A program made the translations under genes and the position numbers. From Clostridiaceae bacterium BRH_c20a (GTDB lineage: Bacteria > Bacillota > Peptococcia > Peptococcales > BICA1-8): a stretch of 64,000 nt of DNA. Shown piece by piece: positions 51,485-60,122 of the stretch. Every line of letters begins with the position of its first letter. Position 1 is the first letter of the stretch. Location: NCBI GenBank assembly GCA_000961765.1, contig LADT01000013.1, positions 62,001 through 126,000 of the forward strand, written 5' to 3'. The notes below the pieces were generated by a model. It did no database searches. It saw only the letters and a list, made by a program, of their open reading frames with translations, and was not told the origin of the DNA.

Positions 51485-52228
51485 CTAACACACTTTCCCG
51501 CTGAACTTCTCTCTCATTTCCTTCACTTGTCCACAAGTAAATTTGCCTTCAGGACAAGGACCGGCTATACATCCCGGCCCTGCAGCTTTAAAAATATTTG
51601 GAGCAGCATTTTTGCATAAGCTAAGCATTTCCACAGCCAGAGCCCTGATTTCCCACTGGGCACGATTACAGCAGCGGAGATTAAAAAAATGCAAAAGCTG
51701 TCGAGCATTCATGGTTACAATCATTTTAGTTTCTGCAGCATTTGGCAAAATAAAACGGGCATCCTCGTTGGATTTTTCCCCTTTATCACCCAATTTTTCC
51801 AGCCACCCATCATACCAGCTCTGAATTGTCAGCATCTGCCCTCTATACTCTTCAATAGCCTCCACACCTAATTCCTGAATACTAGGAGGAATTATGTAAT
51901 TAAAGGTTTCGCCTTGCTCCCGGCTTTGTTCACTTACGTATCTCTGAGATTTAACACTAAAACTTGCGATCCGGTGACGGGTAATTTGAGCCAAAAGGCT
52001 CCGCGATATGCCTTCTATCCCAAAAGTAAATGCAACATGTTCAATAGGCGAAAGATGCTCCATATCTAGGAGTTTATCAATAAAAGATCCTTGCTCTTTT
52101 TCTTCTACCCCTTTTTGAAGTTCAGTTAAATCACTACTGGTATAACATAGTTTAGCACCCATTGCTACAATCTCTTCCGGCCCGGGAGTATATCTCAATA
52201 ACTCCACCTTTAAATTTACATTCCCCAT
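51485..52228 (-). CDS. thyX: Flavin-dependent thymidylate synthase
   Basis: 247 aa, makes dTMP from dUMP with methylene-tetrahydrofolate and FAD. The ThyX signature is RHRIASFSVKSQRY near residue 85; HLSPIEHVAFTFGI and QLLHFFNLRCCNRAQWEIR are also conserved. Start ATG 52228 behind GGTGGAGG. Its last codons and TAG stop are made of an octamer array (GTGTGTTA x2). It lies between mrnC and rlmB as in related Clostridia. Confidence 0.95.
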   Translation of the reverse strand: MGNVNLKVELLRYTPGPEEIVAMGAKLCYTSSDLTELQKGVEEKEQGSFIDKLLDMEHLSPIEHVAFTFGIEGISRSLLAQITRHRIASFSVKSQRYVSEQSREQGETFNYIIPPSIQELGVEAIEEYRGQMLTIQSWYDGWLEKLGDKGEKSNEDARFILPNAAETKMIVTMNARQLLHFFNLRCCNRAQWEIRALAVEMLSLCKNAAPNIFKAAGPGCIAGPCPEGKFTCGQVKEMREKFSGKVC

Positions 52229-52268
52229 TTCAAACCTCCACCCTCCACTTTTTCACCGTTTCACTTTT

Positions 52269-52664
52269 TCACTGTTCCACTATTTCTTCTATTTGCGACA
52301 AAAATTCATCTATCCGGCTAAATTCACCTTTTAAAAATAGATAACCAATTAACGTTTCCAGCCCCGTACTTTTCCGGTATTCAGTTACCTCAGTATTTTT
52401 AGGAACGTGACCTGATTTTGCATTACGTCCCCTTCGAGCAACAGCCCGCTCTGTTTCTGTAAGTTGACCTTCGATCCTTTCGAGCAGCCTTGCCTGTAAA
52501 GTAGCATTGACCCTTTTGATAGCTTCCTTATGTAAATTTTGCACCCTAACATGACCCTTTTCTATTAGGCTATTCCGTACATACAGCTCATAAACACCAT
52601 CACCAATATAAGCTAAAGTTAAAGATGGCAGCTGAGTAGGGTCTCCCTGAAAAGACGAAAACAT
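52269..52664 (-). CDS. mrnC: Mini-ribonuclease III
   Basis: 131 aa from the ATG at 52664 (MFSSFQGDPTQLPSLTL), behind AAAGGAAGTG; the track adds nine residues. RNase III catalytic domain without an RNA-binding domain: LAYIGDGVYELYVRNSL, ARRGRNAKSGHVPKN, TGLETLIGYLFLKGE. It matures 23S rRNA ends. It normally follows cysS, as here. The stop (TGA) lies in a GTGAAAAA-type array. Confidence 0.93.
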   Translation of the reverse strand: MFSSFQGDPTQLPSLTLAYIGDGVYELYVRNSLIEKGHVRVQNLHKEAIKRVNATLQARLLERIEGQLTETERAVARRGRNAKSGHVPKNTEVTEYRKSTGLETLIGYLFLKGEFSRIDEFLSQIEEIVEQ

Positions 52665-52716
52665 AAGAACACTTCCTTTAAACTTATCCATAATATTATA
52701 TCATTAATCCTACAGG

Positions 52717-52738
52717 AAAAAACGGCTCCGCCGTTTTT
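52717..52738. terminator. Terminator-like hairpin between cysS and mrnC
   Basis: AAAAAACGGC-TCC-GCCGTTTTTT. Symmetric, so the direction is not determined. It lies about 50 bp upstream of mrnC and may separate it from the cys operon. Confidence 0.7.
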
Positions 52739-52883
52739 TAGGTTAAGGTTTCGCTTCGCTAGGTTAAGGTTAAGGAAGTACCTAAAAAAAATGCTTAATC
52801 TTAGCCTCAACCTAGCGAAACAAAATGAGCGAAACCTCAACCTTAGTTGGAAGTAATGTTCCTTTAAAACATTACTTCCAACT
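52739..52883. repeat. Hexamer element plus palindrome at the cysS 3' end
   Basis: GGTTAAGGTTTCGCTTCGCTAGGTTAAGG faces AACCTAGCGAAACAAAATGAGCGAAACCTCAACC, a complete inverted repeat of the core. It is joined to a 16-bp-arm palindrome AGTTGGAAGTAATGTT/AACATTACTTCCAACT (52845-52883). The right arm of that palindrome encodes the last residues and stop of cysS. Confidence 0.85.
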
Positions 52884-54446
52884 AGTTCCCTGTGGTGCAT
52901 CCTCAATAATTATACCCACATTTTTCAACTCCTCTCTTATTAAATCAGCAGTTTTAAAATCTTTATTTTTTCTGGCAATTTGCCTAATATTGATTATCAC
53001 TTCCATTATTTTTTCTAAAAGATCCGCTGCCTCCCCCTCATGCTTCCAAAGGGTTCCCTTAGTGCCGTCTTCCAAAACTATTCCAATTTCCTGTAAATGG
53101 TCCCTAATACTATCTGCAGTTTTAAAATTCTTTGCTGCTCTAGCATTTTGCCGTAATATGATTATTAAATTCATCAAACCATCAATATTTCCAGTTCCGT
53201 TCACTTCTTTTCCTAGGGAAATTCCCAAAACAGCTAATAAATCGTCAAATACTTTTTGCGCCTCTCCTAAAGAAGTTTTATCCAACTGTGGCTCCCTTAA
53301 GTAAGTATTTACCTCCCGAGCTAAATCAAATAATACAGCTATTGCTAAAGCGGTGTTGAAATCGTCATTCATAGCCCCTTGGAATTCTATACAGGCTTTT
53401 TCAGCCGCCTGCCTTATTTTCTTTCCATTATCATATTGTCCCGAGATTTTTAACCCGTTTAAAAGCTGCGAATAAGAATTGGATAGCCTTTCTAGCCCTT
53501 TTTGGGCTACCCTCAATTTTTCATCATCAAAATCTAGCGGACTGCGATAATGGGTAGCCAACAGGTAAAACCTTATTACCATTGGATCAAATTTCTCCAT
53601 TATTTCTCTAAGTAAAAAGAAATTACCTAGAGATTTGGACATTTTCTCTTGATTTATAGTTATAAAACCATTGTGCAGCCAGTACCTAGCCATAGGTGCA
53701 TCCATTAAGGCTTCCGTCTGGGCAATTTCATTTTCATGATGGGGGAAAACTAAGTCATAGCCTCCTCCATGAATATCAAACTCCTCACCCAAATACTTGC
53801 AGGACATTGCCGAGCACTCTATATGCCAGCCCGGCCGTCCTTGACCCCAGGGGCTATCCCAAGCAGGCTCTCCTGACTTAGCTTTTTTCCATAATGCAAA
53901 ATCCAAAGGATCTTTCTTTCGCTGGTCAACCTCTACCCTTGCCCCCGATAGGAGGTCATCAATACTTCTACCGGAAAGCTTCCCATAGTCAACAAATTTT
54001 CTTACGGAGAAATAAACATCTCCCTCAACCTCATAGGCATATCCTTTTTTTTCCAAATTTTTAACAAAGTTAATTATTTCTTCCATATGTTCACTTACTT
54101 TAGGATGGATATCTGCTCTTTTTACCATAAGCCTATCTGCATCCGTAAAATACTCAGTTATATATTTATCAGCTAAAGCCAAAGGATTTTCCTCTTCTTC
54201 TTTAGCTTTGTTGATAATCTTATCATCCACATCAGTAAAATTTTGCACATAAGTTACCTTATAACCCAGATATTCCAAATACCTTCTAATAGTATCAAAT
54301 ACTACTATGGGCCTAGCATTACCGAGATGAATAAAGTTATAGGTGGTCGGCCCACATACATACATTCGTACGTGTCCTTCCTCCTTGGTTATGAAATGTT
54401 CTCTCCTCTTAGTTAAGGTATTATAAACGTGTAAATTATTATTCAT
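52872..54446 (-). CDS. cysS: Cysteinyl-tRNA synthetase with duplicated C-terminal hairpin
   Basis: 524 aa, against about 465 for typical bacterial enzymes. Class-I motifs: [16 protein letters not shown] (HIGH-like) and KMSKSLGN; zinc-site residues in WHIECSAM. The usual end, ...[25 protein letters not shown], falls near residue 468. After a seven-residue linker comes a second copy, ...[25 protein letters not shown], roughly 60% identical. Start ATG 54446 overlaps cysE by 8 bp. Controlled by the upstream Cys T-box. The extra copy may extend tRNA contact; its role is unknown. Confidence 0.95.
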   Translation of the reverse strand: MNNNLHVYNTLTKRREHFITKEEGHVRMYVCGPTTYNFIHLGNARPIVVFDTIRRYLEYLGYKVTYVQNFTDVDDKIINKAKEEEENPLALADKYITEYFTDADRLMVKRADIHPKVSEHMEEIINFVKNLEKKGYAYEVEGDVYFSVRKFVDYGKLSGRSIDDLLSGARVEVDQRKKDPLDFALWKKAKSGEPAWDSPWGQGRPGWHIECSAMSCKYLGEEFDIHGGGYDLVFPHHENEIAQTEALMDAPMARYWLHNGFITINQEKMSKSLGNFFLLREIMEKFDPMVIRFYLLATHYRSPLDFDDEKLRVAQKGLERLSNSYSQLLNGLKISGQYDNGKKIRQAAEKACIEFQGAMNDDFNTALAIAVLFDLAREVNTYLREPQLDKTSLGEAQKVFDDLLAVLGISLGKEVNGTGNIDGLMNLIIILRQNARAAKNFKTADSIRDHLQEIGIVLEDGTKGTLWKHEGEAADLLEKIMEVIINIRQIARKNKDFKTADLIREELKNVGIIIEDAPQGTSWK

Positions 54447-55104
54447 TTTTTTTACCCTCCAATTGATATACCTTTTCTTCGAGCCTTTGAACCTGCTTTT
54501 GCAAGCATAAAAGCATTTCTTGAACAGGATCTGGGAGATTATTGTGTTGCAAATCTATTTCATTTATTCTTTCTTTATTTAAATTTACTCCATCTTTAAT
54601 TACGACCCGCCCTGGTACCCCTACAACTGTACAATTCTCCGGAACCTCCCTTAGTACAACTGAGCCTGCCCCTATTCTTACATTATCCCCAACTTTAAAA
54701 GAACCAAGTACTTTTGCCCCGGTACTTATAACAACGTTATTTCCAATAGTCGGGTGTCGTTTACCCTTTTCTTTTCCTGTGCCTCCTAGAGTAACGCCCT
54801 GATAAATAGTAACATTATCTCCTATTTCTGCTGTTTCACCAATAACCACCCCTGCTCCATGGTCAATGAATAATCCTTCACCAATAGTGGCCCCCGGATG
54901 AATCTCAATCTGGGTAAGAAACCTTCCTACCTGCGAGATAAAGCGGGCTAAAACATACCATTTCATTTTGTAGAAAAAGTGACTGCTTCTGTGAAACCAG
55001 ATTGCATGTAATCCGGGATAATTTATTAAAATCTCTAAGATACTTTTAGCGGCAGGATCTCTCTCAAATACAACCTGTATATCCTTTTTTATTCTATTAA
55101 ACAT
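54439..55104 (-). CDS. cysE: Serine O-acetyltransferase
   Basis: 221 aa, makes O-acetylserine for cysteine synthesis. Left-handed beta-helix hexapeptides: [32 protein letters not shown] (abridged), [23 protein letters not shown]. The C-terminal [22 protein letters not shown] looks like a coiled coil. Start behind GGAGGAG. First gene of cysE-cysS, an arrangement shared with B. subtilis gltX-cysES; it overlaps cysS. Confidence 0.96.
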   Translation of the reverse strand: MFNRIKKDIQVVFERDPAAKSILEILINYPGLHAIWFHRSSHFFYKMKWYVLARFISQVGRFLTQIEIHPGATIGEGLFIDHGAGVVIGETAEIGDNVTIYQGVTLGGTGKEKGKRHPTIGNNVVISTGAKVLGSFKVGDNVRIGAGSVVLREVPENCTVVGVPGRVVIKDGVNLNKERINEIDLQHNNLPDPVQEMLLCLQKQVQRLEEKVYQLEGKKNE

Positions 55105-55145
55105 TATTATCTCCTCCTCTGTTTACTTATGGGTAAAGCTTTGTG

Positions 55146-55305
55146 GTCAGCATCCGATGAATGGCATTTTCCTGGGATGCATCTGCTATTAGGTCTTACT
55201 GCATGATGCATCTGATGATTGTGAATTTGTTTTGATGCATCCTTTAAGCTAGACCCGGGTGCAGATGCCACCTATGATACTAGCATGCATGGGATGCATC
55301 CCATA
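55146..55305. repeat. 29-bp-period GATGCATC repeat
   Basis: The 8-bp palindrome GATGCATC recurs at 55176, 55205, 55234 and 55293, with a variant GATGCCAC at 55264 and a degenerate TCAGCATC ending at 55154. The spacing is 29, 29, 30 and 29 bp. Spacers differ but are partly related (GATGAATGGCATTTTCC, GATGATTGTGAATTTG). The last 70 bp match 2646-2712 closely (CTTTAAGCTAGACC, GCATGGGATGCATCCCA). It lies between the T-box terminator and cysE, so it is in the mRNA. Confidence 0.85.
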
Positions 55306-55344
55306 ATATTTACCTTTAAGCAGATTCATGCCTTTTTTTGTACG

Positions 55345-55772
55345 CAAAAAAGTCCCTCATCTCCTACAGAGACGAAAGACTTCGCGGTTCCACTCTGGTT
55401 GAACAGTAATTATAATTACCGCTCCACTCATTCGGGCTTTTAACGGTGCCAACCGGAAAAACCTACGGTTTATTGGAGAGCCAACAAAAGGTTAAGGTTT
55501 CGCTTCGCTAGGTTAAGGTTGAGATAAGACCAGAAATTAAACCCGGACTAAACCTTAGCCTTAGTCTGACCAACAAAATTACTTAGAAGCTAACCTTGAC
55601 CAATAAGATTTGACCTAAAAGTTAAGTCAACCTTAACCTGTTATCAGGCGTAGCCAGATAACACTTCAGCTTTTCGATTCACGGGTGCACTTCACTTCTA
55701 CCGGAGCCTAGGTTTGCTTACAGCCGACGACAAACCCTCTCTGGAGGTTCAATAAAAACTACTCTCCCGGTC
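55345..55772 (-). promoter_or_regulatory. Cysteine T-box riboswitch controlling cysE-cysS, with inserted repeat
   Basis: On the minus strand: stem I from GGGAGAGTAG, a specifier loop GTGAAGTGCACCCG giving TGC (Cys, 55689-55687), the antiterminator T-box AGAGTGGAACCGCG (55396-55383), then terminator AAGTCTTTCGTCTC/GAGATGAGGGACTT with a T run (55382-55345). Uncharged tRNA-Cys should favour antitermination. A hexamer element of about 150 bp sits between stem I and the antiterminator, stretching the leader to about 430 nt. The match to cysE and cysS supports the specifier. Confidence 0.9.
55490..55640. repeat. Hexamer repeat element inside the Cys T-box
   Basis: GGTTAAGGTTTCGCTTCGCTAGGTTAAGGTTGAG, a variable middle, AACCTTAGCCTTAG, and the right-end module TTACTTAGAAGCTAACCTTGACCAATAAG shared with 33446-33475. 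A final CAACCTTAACCTG closes the pair with the left end. It is placed in the linker where T-box leaders tolerate length variation. Confidence 0.88.
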
Positions 55773-55830
55773 ATTATCTTTACTTATTTAGACTTTCGTC
55801 TATCGTCCATCGATTATTTTGTTTGTCATC

Positions 55831-55897
55831 GCGAGCGTAGCGCGGCGATCTCTTACCCAAGAGATTGCTTCAGTCGTACCTCCATCACAATGACACA
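55831..55897. repeat. GTCATTGCGAGC-type inverted repeat in the cysE leader
   Basis: GTCATCGCGAGCGTAGCGCGGCGATCTC, then TTACCCAA, then GAGATTGCTTCAGTCGTACC and ACAATGACAC. It is nearly the same as 10080-10156 (ATTGCTTCAGTCGTACCTCCATCGCAATGAC). It lies between the promoter and the T-box. Confidence 0.8.
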
Positions 55898-55946
55898 TTG
55901 GATTAAAATCTGAGTATATTTCAAGTTGACTTGAATCTTAATAATA

Positions 55947-55976
55947 ATTATATCTCGGCTTAATTCCTAGTGTCAA
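55947..55976 (-). promoter_or_regulatory. cysE-cysS promoter
   Basis: TTGACA (55976-55971), 18 bp, TATAAT (55952-55947). It lies just after gltX and about 175 bp upstream of T-box stem I, leaving an unusually long leader filled by a dispersed repeat and a heptamer patch (CGATGGACGATAGACGAAAG, about 55797-55820). A weaker GATAAT near 55776 could be a closer start. Confidence 0.7.
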
Positions 55977-56025
55977 GGTATGAATTAAAACATAAGACAT
56001 TTCTATTAGACGATGGACTATTAGC

Positions 56026-57492
56026 TTATCGACTATTAGCCTTCTCTAGCGTATACTCTACCCGCTTTTCTACCAGTTCTGTACCTAGAACAGGAATAAT
56101 ATAATGAAGCTCTGGTCCGTGCATCTGCCCCGTCAAAGCTACTCTAATGGGCATAAATACATTTCTGCCTCCAAGTTTGGTTTCCTTGGTAATTGCCTTC
56201 AACGCCTTTTTAACTGCTTCTGGTTCTATTATATCCATTTCTTTGAGCTTTGTTCGTAAAGCTTCAATAACTTGAGGCACCTGTTCTTCCGTTAGCACTA
56301 GGCGGGTCTCCTCATTTTCAAACTCAACCTCTACCCCAACAAATATTTTCATGTAATCAAGAACTTCATTAACACAATGTATTTTTTCCTGAATAGAAGT
56401 TACAATCATTTCTACCCACCGGTATTGTTCTTCGTTAATGTCCTGAGGTAAATAGCCTGCTTCCCGAAGGAAAGGTAAGGCTAGCTTTACAATTTCTTTA
56501 GCAGGGCTTTGTCTAATATAGTAGCCGTTAATCCATTTTAACTTATCCATGTCAAATACAGCAGGATTCTTCGCAACTCTATCCAGAGAAAACTGTTCAA
56601 TTAACTGCTCCATTGTGAATATCTCTTCTTCGCCGCCAGATGACCAGCCCAATAAAACCAGGAAATTCACCACAGCTTCTGGCAAATAGCCCTGTTCTTT
56701 ATACTGAACAACAGAGGTAGCTCCATGCCTTTTGCTCATTTTGGATTTATCCTTACCCAGTATTAAAGAAATATGTGCAAATTTTGGTTTTCCCCAATCT
56801 AAAGCTTCATAAATCAAAACCTGCCGTGGAGTATTTGATAAGTGTTCCTCGGCACGAATAACATGGGTGATTTTCATTAAATAATCATCAACTACTGCTG
56901 CAAAATTATAGGTGGGAATCCCGTCTGATTTAATTATGACATAATCCCCAATACCGCTGGACTCAAAAATAACGGTCCCTCTAACTAAATCATCAATAAC
57001 AACGGGTTGGTTATCGGGAACCTTAAATCTTATAACCGGCTTACGTCCCTCATTAACATACTTTTCTTCCTGCCCTTTAGTTAGTTTTCTACAGCAGCCG
57101 CTGTAGCGCGGCAACTCCCCTTTTGCAGTAAAGGCCTGCCTTTGCTCCTCTAGCTCTTCCTCACTACAGTAACAAAGGTATGCCAATCCTTTTTCTATAA
57201 GTACTTGGGCATACTTAGTATATAAATCCAACCTCTCAGTTTGACGATAGGGTCCAAAGCTGCCTCCGACATCTGGTCCTTCATCCCAATCAATCCCCAG
57301 CCATTTTAGCGATTCATAAATATTAAGCTCAGACTCCCGACTAGACCTTTCTAAGTCGGTATCTTCTATCCGGAGCACCATTTTGCCGCCTAATCTTCTA
57401 GCCAGCAAATAATTAAAAAGAGCTGAACGAGCTCCCCCTATATGTAATGGGCCGGTAGGACTAGGAGCAAAACGAACTTTTATATTTTCCAT
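56026..57492 (-). CDS. gltX: Glutamyl-tRNA synthetase
   Basis: 488 aa, class I. HIGH region PSPTGPLHIGGARSALFN, KMSKR in SKMSKRHGATSV, and a cysteine-containing insert (CYCSEEELEEQRQ...YSGCCRKL), a zinc-site-like pattern. Whether it also charges tRNA-Gln (non-discriminating, as in most Firmicutes) cannot be told by eye. The final codons (AATAGTCGATAA) and stop belong to a TAATAGTC heptamer patch. 31 bp after ispF. Confidence 0.96.
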   Translation of the reverse strand: MENIKVRFAPSPTGPLHIGGARSALFNYLLARRLGGKMVLRIEDTDLERSSRESELNIYESLKWLGIDWDEGPDVGGSFGPYRQTERLDLYTKYAQVLIEKGLAYLCYCSEEELEEQRQAFTAKGELPRYSGCCRKLTKGQEEKYVNEGRKPVIRFKVPDNQPVVIDDLVRGTVIFESSGIGDYVIIKSDGIPTYNFAAVVDDYLMKITHVIRAEEHLSNTPRQVLIYEALDWGKPKFAHISLILGKDKSKMSKRHGATSVVQYKEQGYLPEAVVNFLVLLGWSSGGEEEIFTMEQLIEQFSLDRVAKNPAVFDMDKLKWINGYYIRQSPAKEIVKLALPFLREAGYLPQDINEEQYRWVEMIVTSIQEKIHCVNEVLDYMKIFVGVEVEFENEETRLVLTEEQVPQVIEALRTKLKEMDIIEPEAVKKALKAITKETKLGGRNVFMPIRVALTGQMHGPELHYIIPVLGTELVEKRVEYTLEKANSR

Positions 57493-57522
57493 TTAAATTA
57501 ACCTCCATCAATTAGTTACTAG

Positions 57523-58008
57523 TTACTGGTGACTGGTGACTTTAAAAACTGTGCATACCGCATAGCAAGCTATGCCTTGTCCGTTTCCAGCAAAGCCAAG
57601 ACCTTCTGTTGTCGTTGCTTTGACATTTACCAGATCTTTTTCGACTTTTAAACAGTGAGATATGTTTTCCTGCATTTCAAGAATAAATGGTGCTAGTTTA
57701 GGCTTTTCAGCTACAATTGTAGCATCAATATTATTTACCCGAAAGCCTCTATCTGCTAAAAGCTTATTTATCTCCGCCAGAAGCAGAATGCTAGAAATGC
57801 CTCGATATTTTTCATCAGTATCAGGAAAGTGCTTGCCAATGTCACCCAGCGCCAAAGCACCCAAGAGTGCATCCATGACAGCGTGCACTAAAACATCCGC
57901 GTCAGAGTGGCCCAATAATCCCATCTCATAAGGAATATTGACCCCACCTAGGACCAAAGCCCTTCCCGCTACAAGCCTATGTACATCATAACCAAATCCT
58001 ATCCGCAT
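57523..58008 (-). CDS. ispF: 2-C-methyl-D-erythritol 2,4-cyclodiphosphate synthase
   Basis: 161 aa, non-mevalonate isoprenoid pathway. Metal-binding [39 protein letters not shown] (abridged), and [20 protein letters not shown]. The normal protein ends near AVCTVF; the last residues KVTSHQ and the stop are encoded by a heptamer array (GTCACCA x2, GTAACTA x2). Downstream of ispD. Confidence 0.95.
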   Translation of the reverse strand: MRIGFGYDVHRLVAGRALVLGGVNIPYEMGLLGHSDADVLVHAVMDALLGALALGDIGKHFPDTDEKYRGISSILLLAEINKLLADRGFRVNNIDATIVAEKPKLAPFILEMQENISHCLKVEKDLVNVKATTTEGLGFAGNGQGIACYAVCTVFKVTSHQ

Positions 58009-58028
58009 GATTATCCTCCATTATTTAC

Positions 58029-58215
58029 AAGGTTAAGGTATCGCTTCACTTCATTACGCTAGGTTAAGGTTTCGCTACATTACATTTCGCTAGATTTTCT
58101 TTAGTTTTTTGAATCTTGCGAAGCGAAATCTTAATCTTATCTTAGCCTTAACCTCAGCCTCAGCCTCAACCTTAGCCTTAGCCTTGGCCTGACCTGCAAA
58201 ATTACTTAAGAGCTA
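58029..58215. repeat. Hexamer repeat element (ispD-ispF gap)
   Basis: GGTTAAGGTATCGCTTCACTTCATTACGCTAGGTTAAGG and GGTTTCGCTACATTACATTTCGCTAGA, then GCGAAGCGAAATCTTAATC. A long CCTTAACCTCAGCCTCAGCC tract follows, then the right-end module ACCTGCAAAATTACTTAAGAGCTAACCTT. It fills the 213-bp gap. Confidence 0.88.
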
Positions 58216-58221
58216 ACCTTG

Positions 58222-58929
58222 CTATTTTAGCCTCCTGGCTAAAATAGCATTTCCAATATCCAAATCTTCCGGAGTCGTAATTTTAATATTTTCATAGCTG
58301 CCAAGAACAACCCTTACATCTTTACCAATTAACTCTATAAGAGATGCATCATCTGTTCCACATATTCCTTGTTCATAGGCAAATTGATATGCCTTCAGGA
58401 GCAGTTCCCTATTAAAAACCTGTGGTGTCTGTACAGCCCATATTTCCCCCCGAGGAATAGTCTCTCTGACAGCTCCGGATATTACTCTTTTAATAGTATC
58501 CTTAACAGGTACGGCAACAATTGCTGCCTCTTTCTCTTGGGCAAGTGCTATAGCCTCAGATATTATATTCTGCGCAATAAGTGGCCGTGCACCATCATGC
58601 ACGACCACTAGTTCACATTGGACTGGCAGGGCTTTTAGACCTTCAAAAACAGAATCCTGCCTTTCTTTACCACCAACCACTACCTCAAGTACCTTATTAA
58701 AGTGATAGGGTTTAACAATCTCTTGATAACAAAAATTTACTTCATCTTGCCGCGAAACAACAATTATCCCATCAATTAAAGGGTGTTTTTCAAAAACCTC
58801 CAAGGTATGGACTAGTATTGGCTTGTCCATCAGGTTTAGATATTGTTTATTAACTTTTGTACCCATTCTGCTACCTTGACCAGCGGCAACAATAACAGCA
58901 ACAGTTTTAAACAATTCCTCCCACCTCAT
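58222..58929 (-). CDS. ispD: 2-C-methyl-D-erythritol 4-phosphate cytidylyltransferase
   Basis: 235 aa from the ATG at 58929 (MRWEELFKTVAVIVAAGQG), with GAGAGG 6 nt upstream; the track's start at 58965 reads further into yacL. Nucleotidyltransferase motif VAAGQGSRMGTKVNKQYL, then VVVHDGARPLI and VKDTIK. It overlaps the yacL end by 23 bp. Works with IspF in the DXP pathway. Confidence 0.95.
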   Translation of the reverse strand: MRWEELFKTVAVIVAAGQGSRMGTKVNKQYLNLMDKPILVHTLEVFEKHPLIDGIIVVSRQDEVNFCYQEIVKPYHFNKVLEVVVGGKERQDSVFEGLKALPVQCELVVVHDGARPLIAQNIISEAIALAQEKEAAIVAVPVKDTIKRVISGAVRETIPRGEIWAVQTPQVFNRELLLKAYQFAYEQGICGTDDASLIELIGKDVRVVLGSYENIKITTPEDLDIGNAILARRLK

Positions 58930-60016
58930 TATAACCTCTCTTTTCATCACCCTTAAGCTTAGCAAAAATCATCCTTCCAGCCGCAGTTTGGAGCACGCTT
59001 GTAACCAAGACTGTAACCGTGTCACCTATCACGCGCCTGCCGTTTTCCACAACAATCATGGTGCCATCATCTAGATAAGCCACACCCTGACCAGATTCTT
59101 TACCATCTTTTAAAATTTGTACCGTCATTTCTTCACCAGGAAGAACTACCGGCTTTATTGCATTCGCTAATTCATTTATGTTTAATACTTTTACTCCCTG
59201 TAGCTCTGCAACTTTATTGAGGTTATAATCATTTGTCACTACATATCCATCTAAAACCTGGGCGAGTTTTACTAGTTTACTATCCACCTCTGCAATTTCC
59301 TCAAAGTCAGTGCTGGAAATTTGAACTGTAATATCCAATTCCTTACGTATTTTATTTAAAATATCCAATCCCCGCCGACCTCGATTTCGCTTTAGAGAAT
59401 CTGATGAATCAGCAATGTGCCTTAACTCCTCCAAAACAAAGTTGGGAATAACCAGTGGGCCCTCTACAAAACCTGTTTTACATATATCTGCGATTCTTCC
59501 GTCAATAATAACACTAGTATCCAAGACCTTATGCTTTGGCTTGCTTTCAAGTTTGTTTGCTTTATCCTTAGAACCAAACTTGAATATCGAAAAAATACTG
59601 AGTAGGTCTTCTTTTTTCTTAGCCCCTACACTCATTCCGATATAACCCAATAATAGACTGGCAAAAATAGGAATGTACGTGCCGACAAAAGGAATTCTTG
59701 AAAATGAGTTTCCTATAAAACTAGCAATTATAAGTGCAATAATCAAACCGATAGCACCACCCAAAAGATCCTGAATGGGCATTTTTTGCAGGCTTCCTTC
59801 AATCCAACCCGTCATTTGCAATACCCACTGGATTGCCCTAGGGGCTATACTGTAGCCAATTAGTCCTAAAATAACCCCCGGAAAAACCATTAAGGCTATT
59901 TTAATCTCATTGTTAGCGGGTAATGTAAAAAATTCACGGGAGACAAAGAAACCTAAATAAAGACCTCCTGCCGCACAAGCCAGTCCAATCCCTATTCTAA
60001 CTAGCTTTTTTATCAC
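58907..60016 (-). CDS. Membrane PIN/TRAM-domain protein (YacL-like)
   Basis: 369 aa. Four hydrophobic segments in the first 140 residues, then a PIN nuclease domain (KVLDTSVIIDGRIADI, then VIPNFVLEELRHIAD with acidic catalytic residues), then a C-terminal TRAM domain (GEEMTVQILKDGKESGQGVAYLDDG). This architecture defines the YacL family found next to carD/disA/ispD in Firmicutes. It is likely a membrane-bound ribonuclease; targets are unknown. Downstream of carD, separated by a terminator. Confidence 0.92.
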   Translation of the reverse strand: MIKKLVRIGIGLACAAGGLYLGFFVSREFFTLPANNEIKIALMVFPGVILGLIGYSIAPRAIQWVLQMTGWIEGSLQKMPIQDLLGGAIGLIIALIIASFIGNSFSRIPFVGTYIPIFASLLLGYIGMSVGAKKKEDLLSIFSIFKFGSKDKANKLESKPKHKVLDTSVIIDGRIADICKTGFVEGPLVIPNFVLEELRHIADSSDSLKRNRGRRGLDILNKIRKELDITVQISSTDFEEIAEVDSKLVKLAQVLDGYVVTNDYNLNKVAELQGVKVLNINELANAIKPVVLPGEEMTVQILKDGKESGQGVAYLDDGTMIVVENGRRVIGDTVTVLVTSVLQTAAGRMIFAKLKGDEKRGYNEVGGIV

Positions 60017-60122
60017 TTTTTCACCCCCCTTCCAGAATATACAAACTTAGTTATCATTATACGATACTTTCGGGCTTGCTTTCAAGGAAAATAGCCTAAA
60101 AATAGCAAAGTCTATTTCCTAC

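Noticed and set aside
52619-52906. 95-aa minus ORF across mrnC/cysS and its plus counterpart
   Set aside because: It translates the hexamer element and the ends of neighbouring genes; Leu/Arg-rich pattern from GGTTAA units.
55146-55305. CRISPR array
   Set aside because: The conserved word is only 8 bp, the spacers are related to each other, there are no cas genes, and there is no long identical repeat. It is better described as a 29-bp-period repeat.
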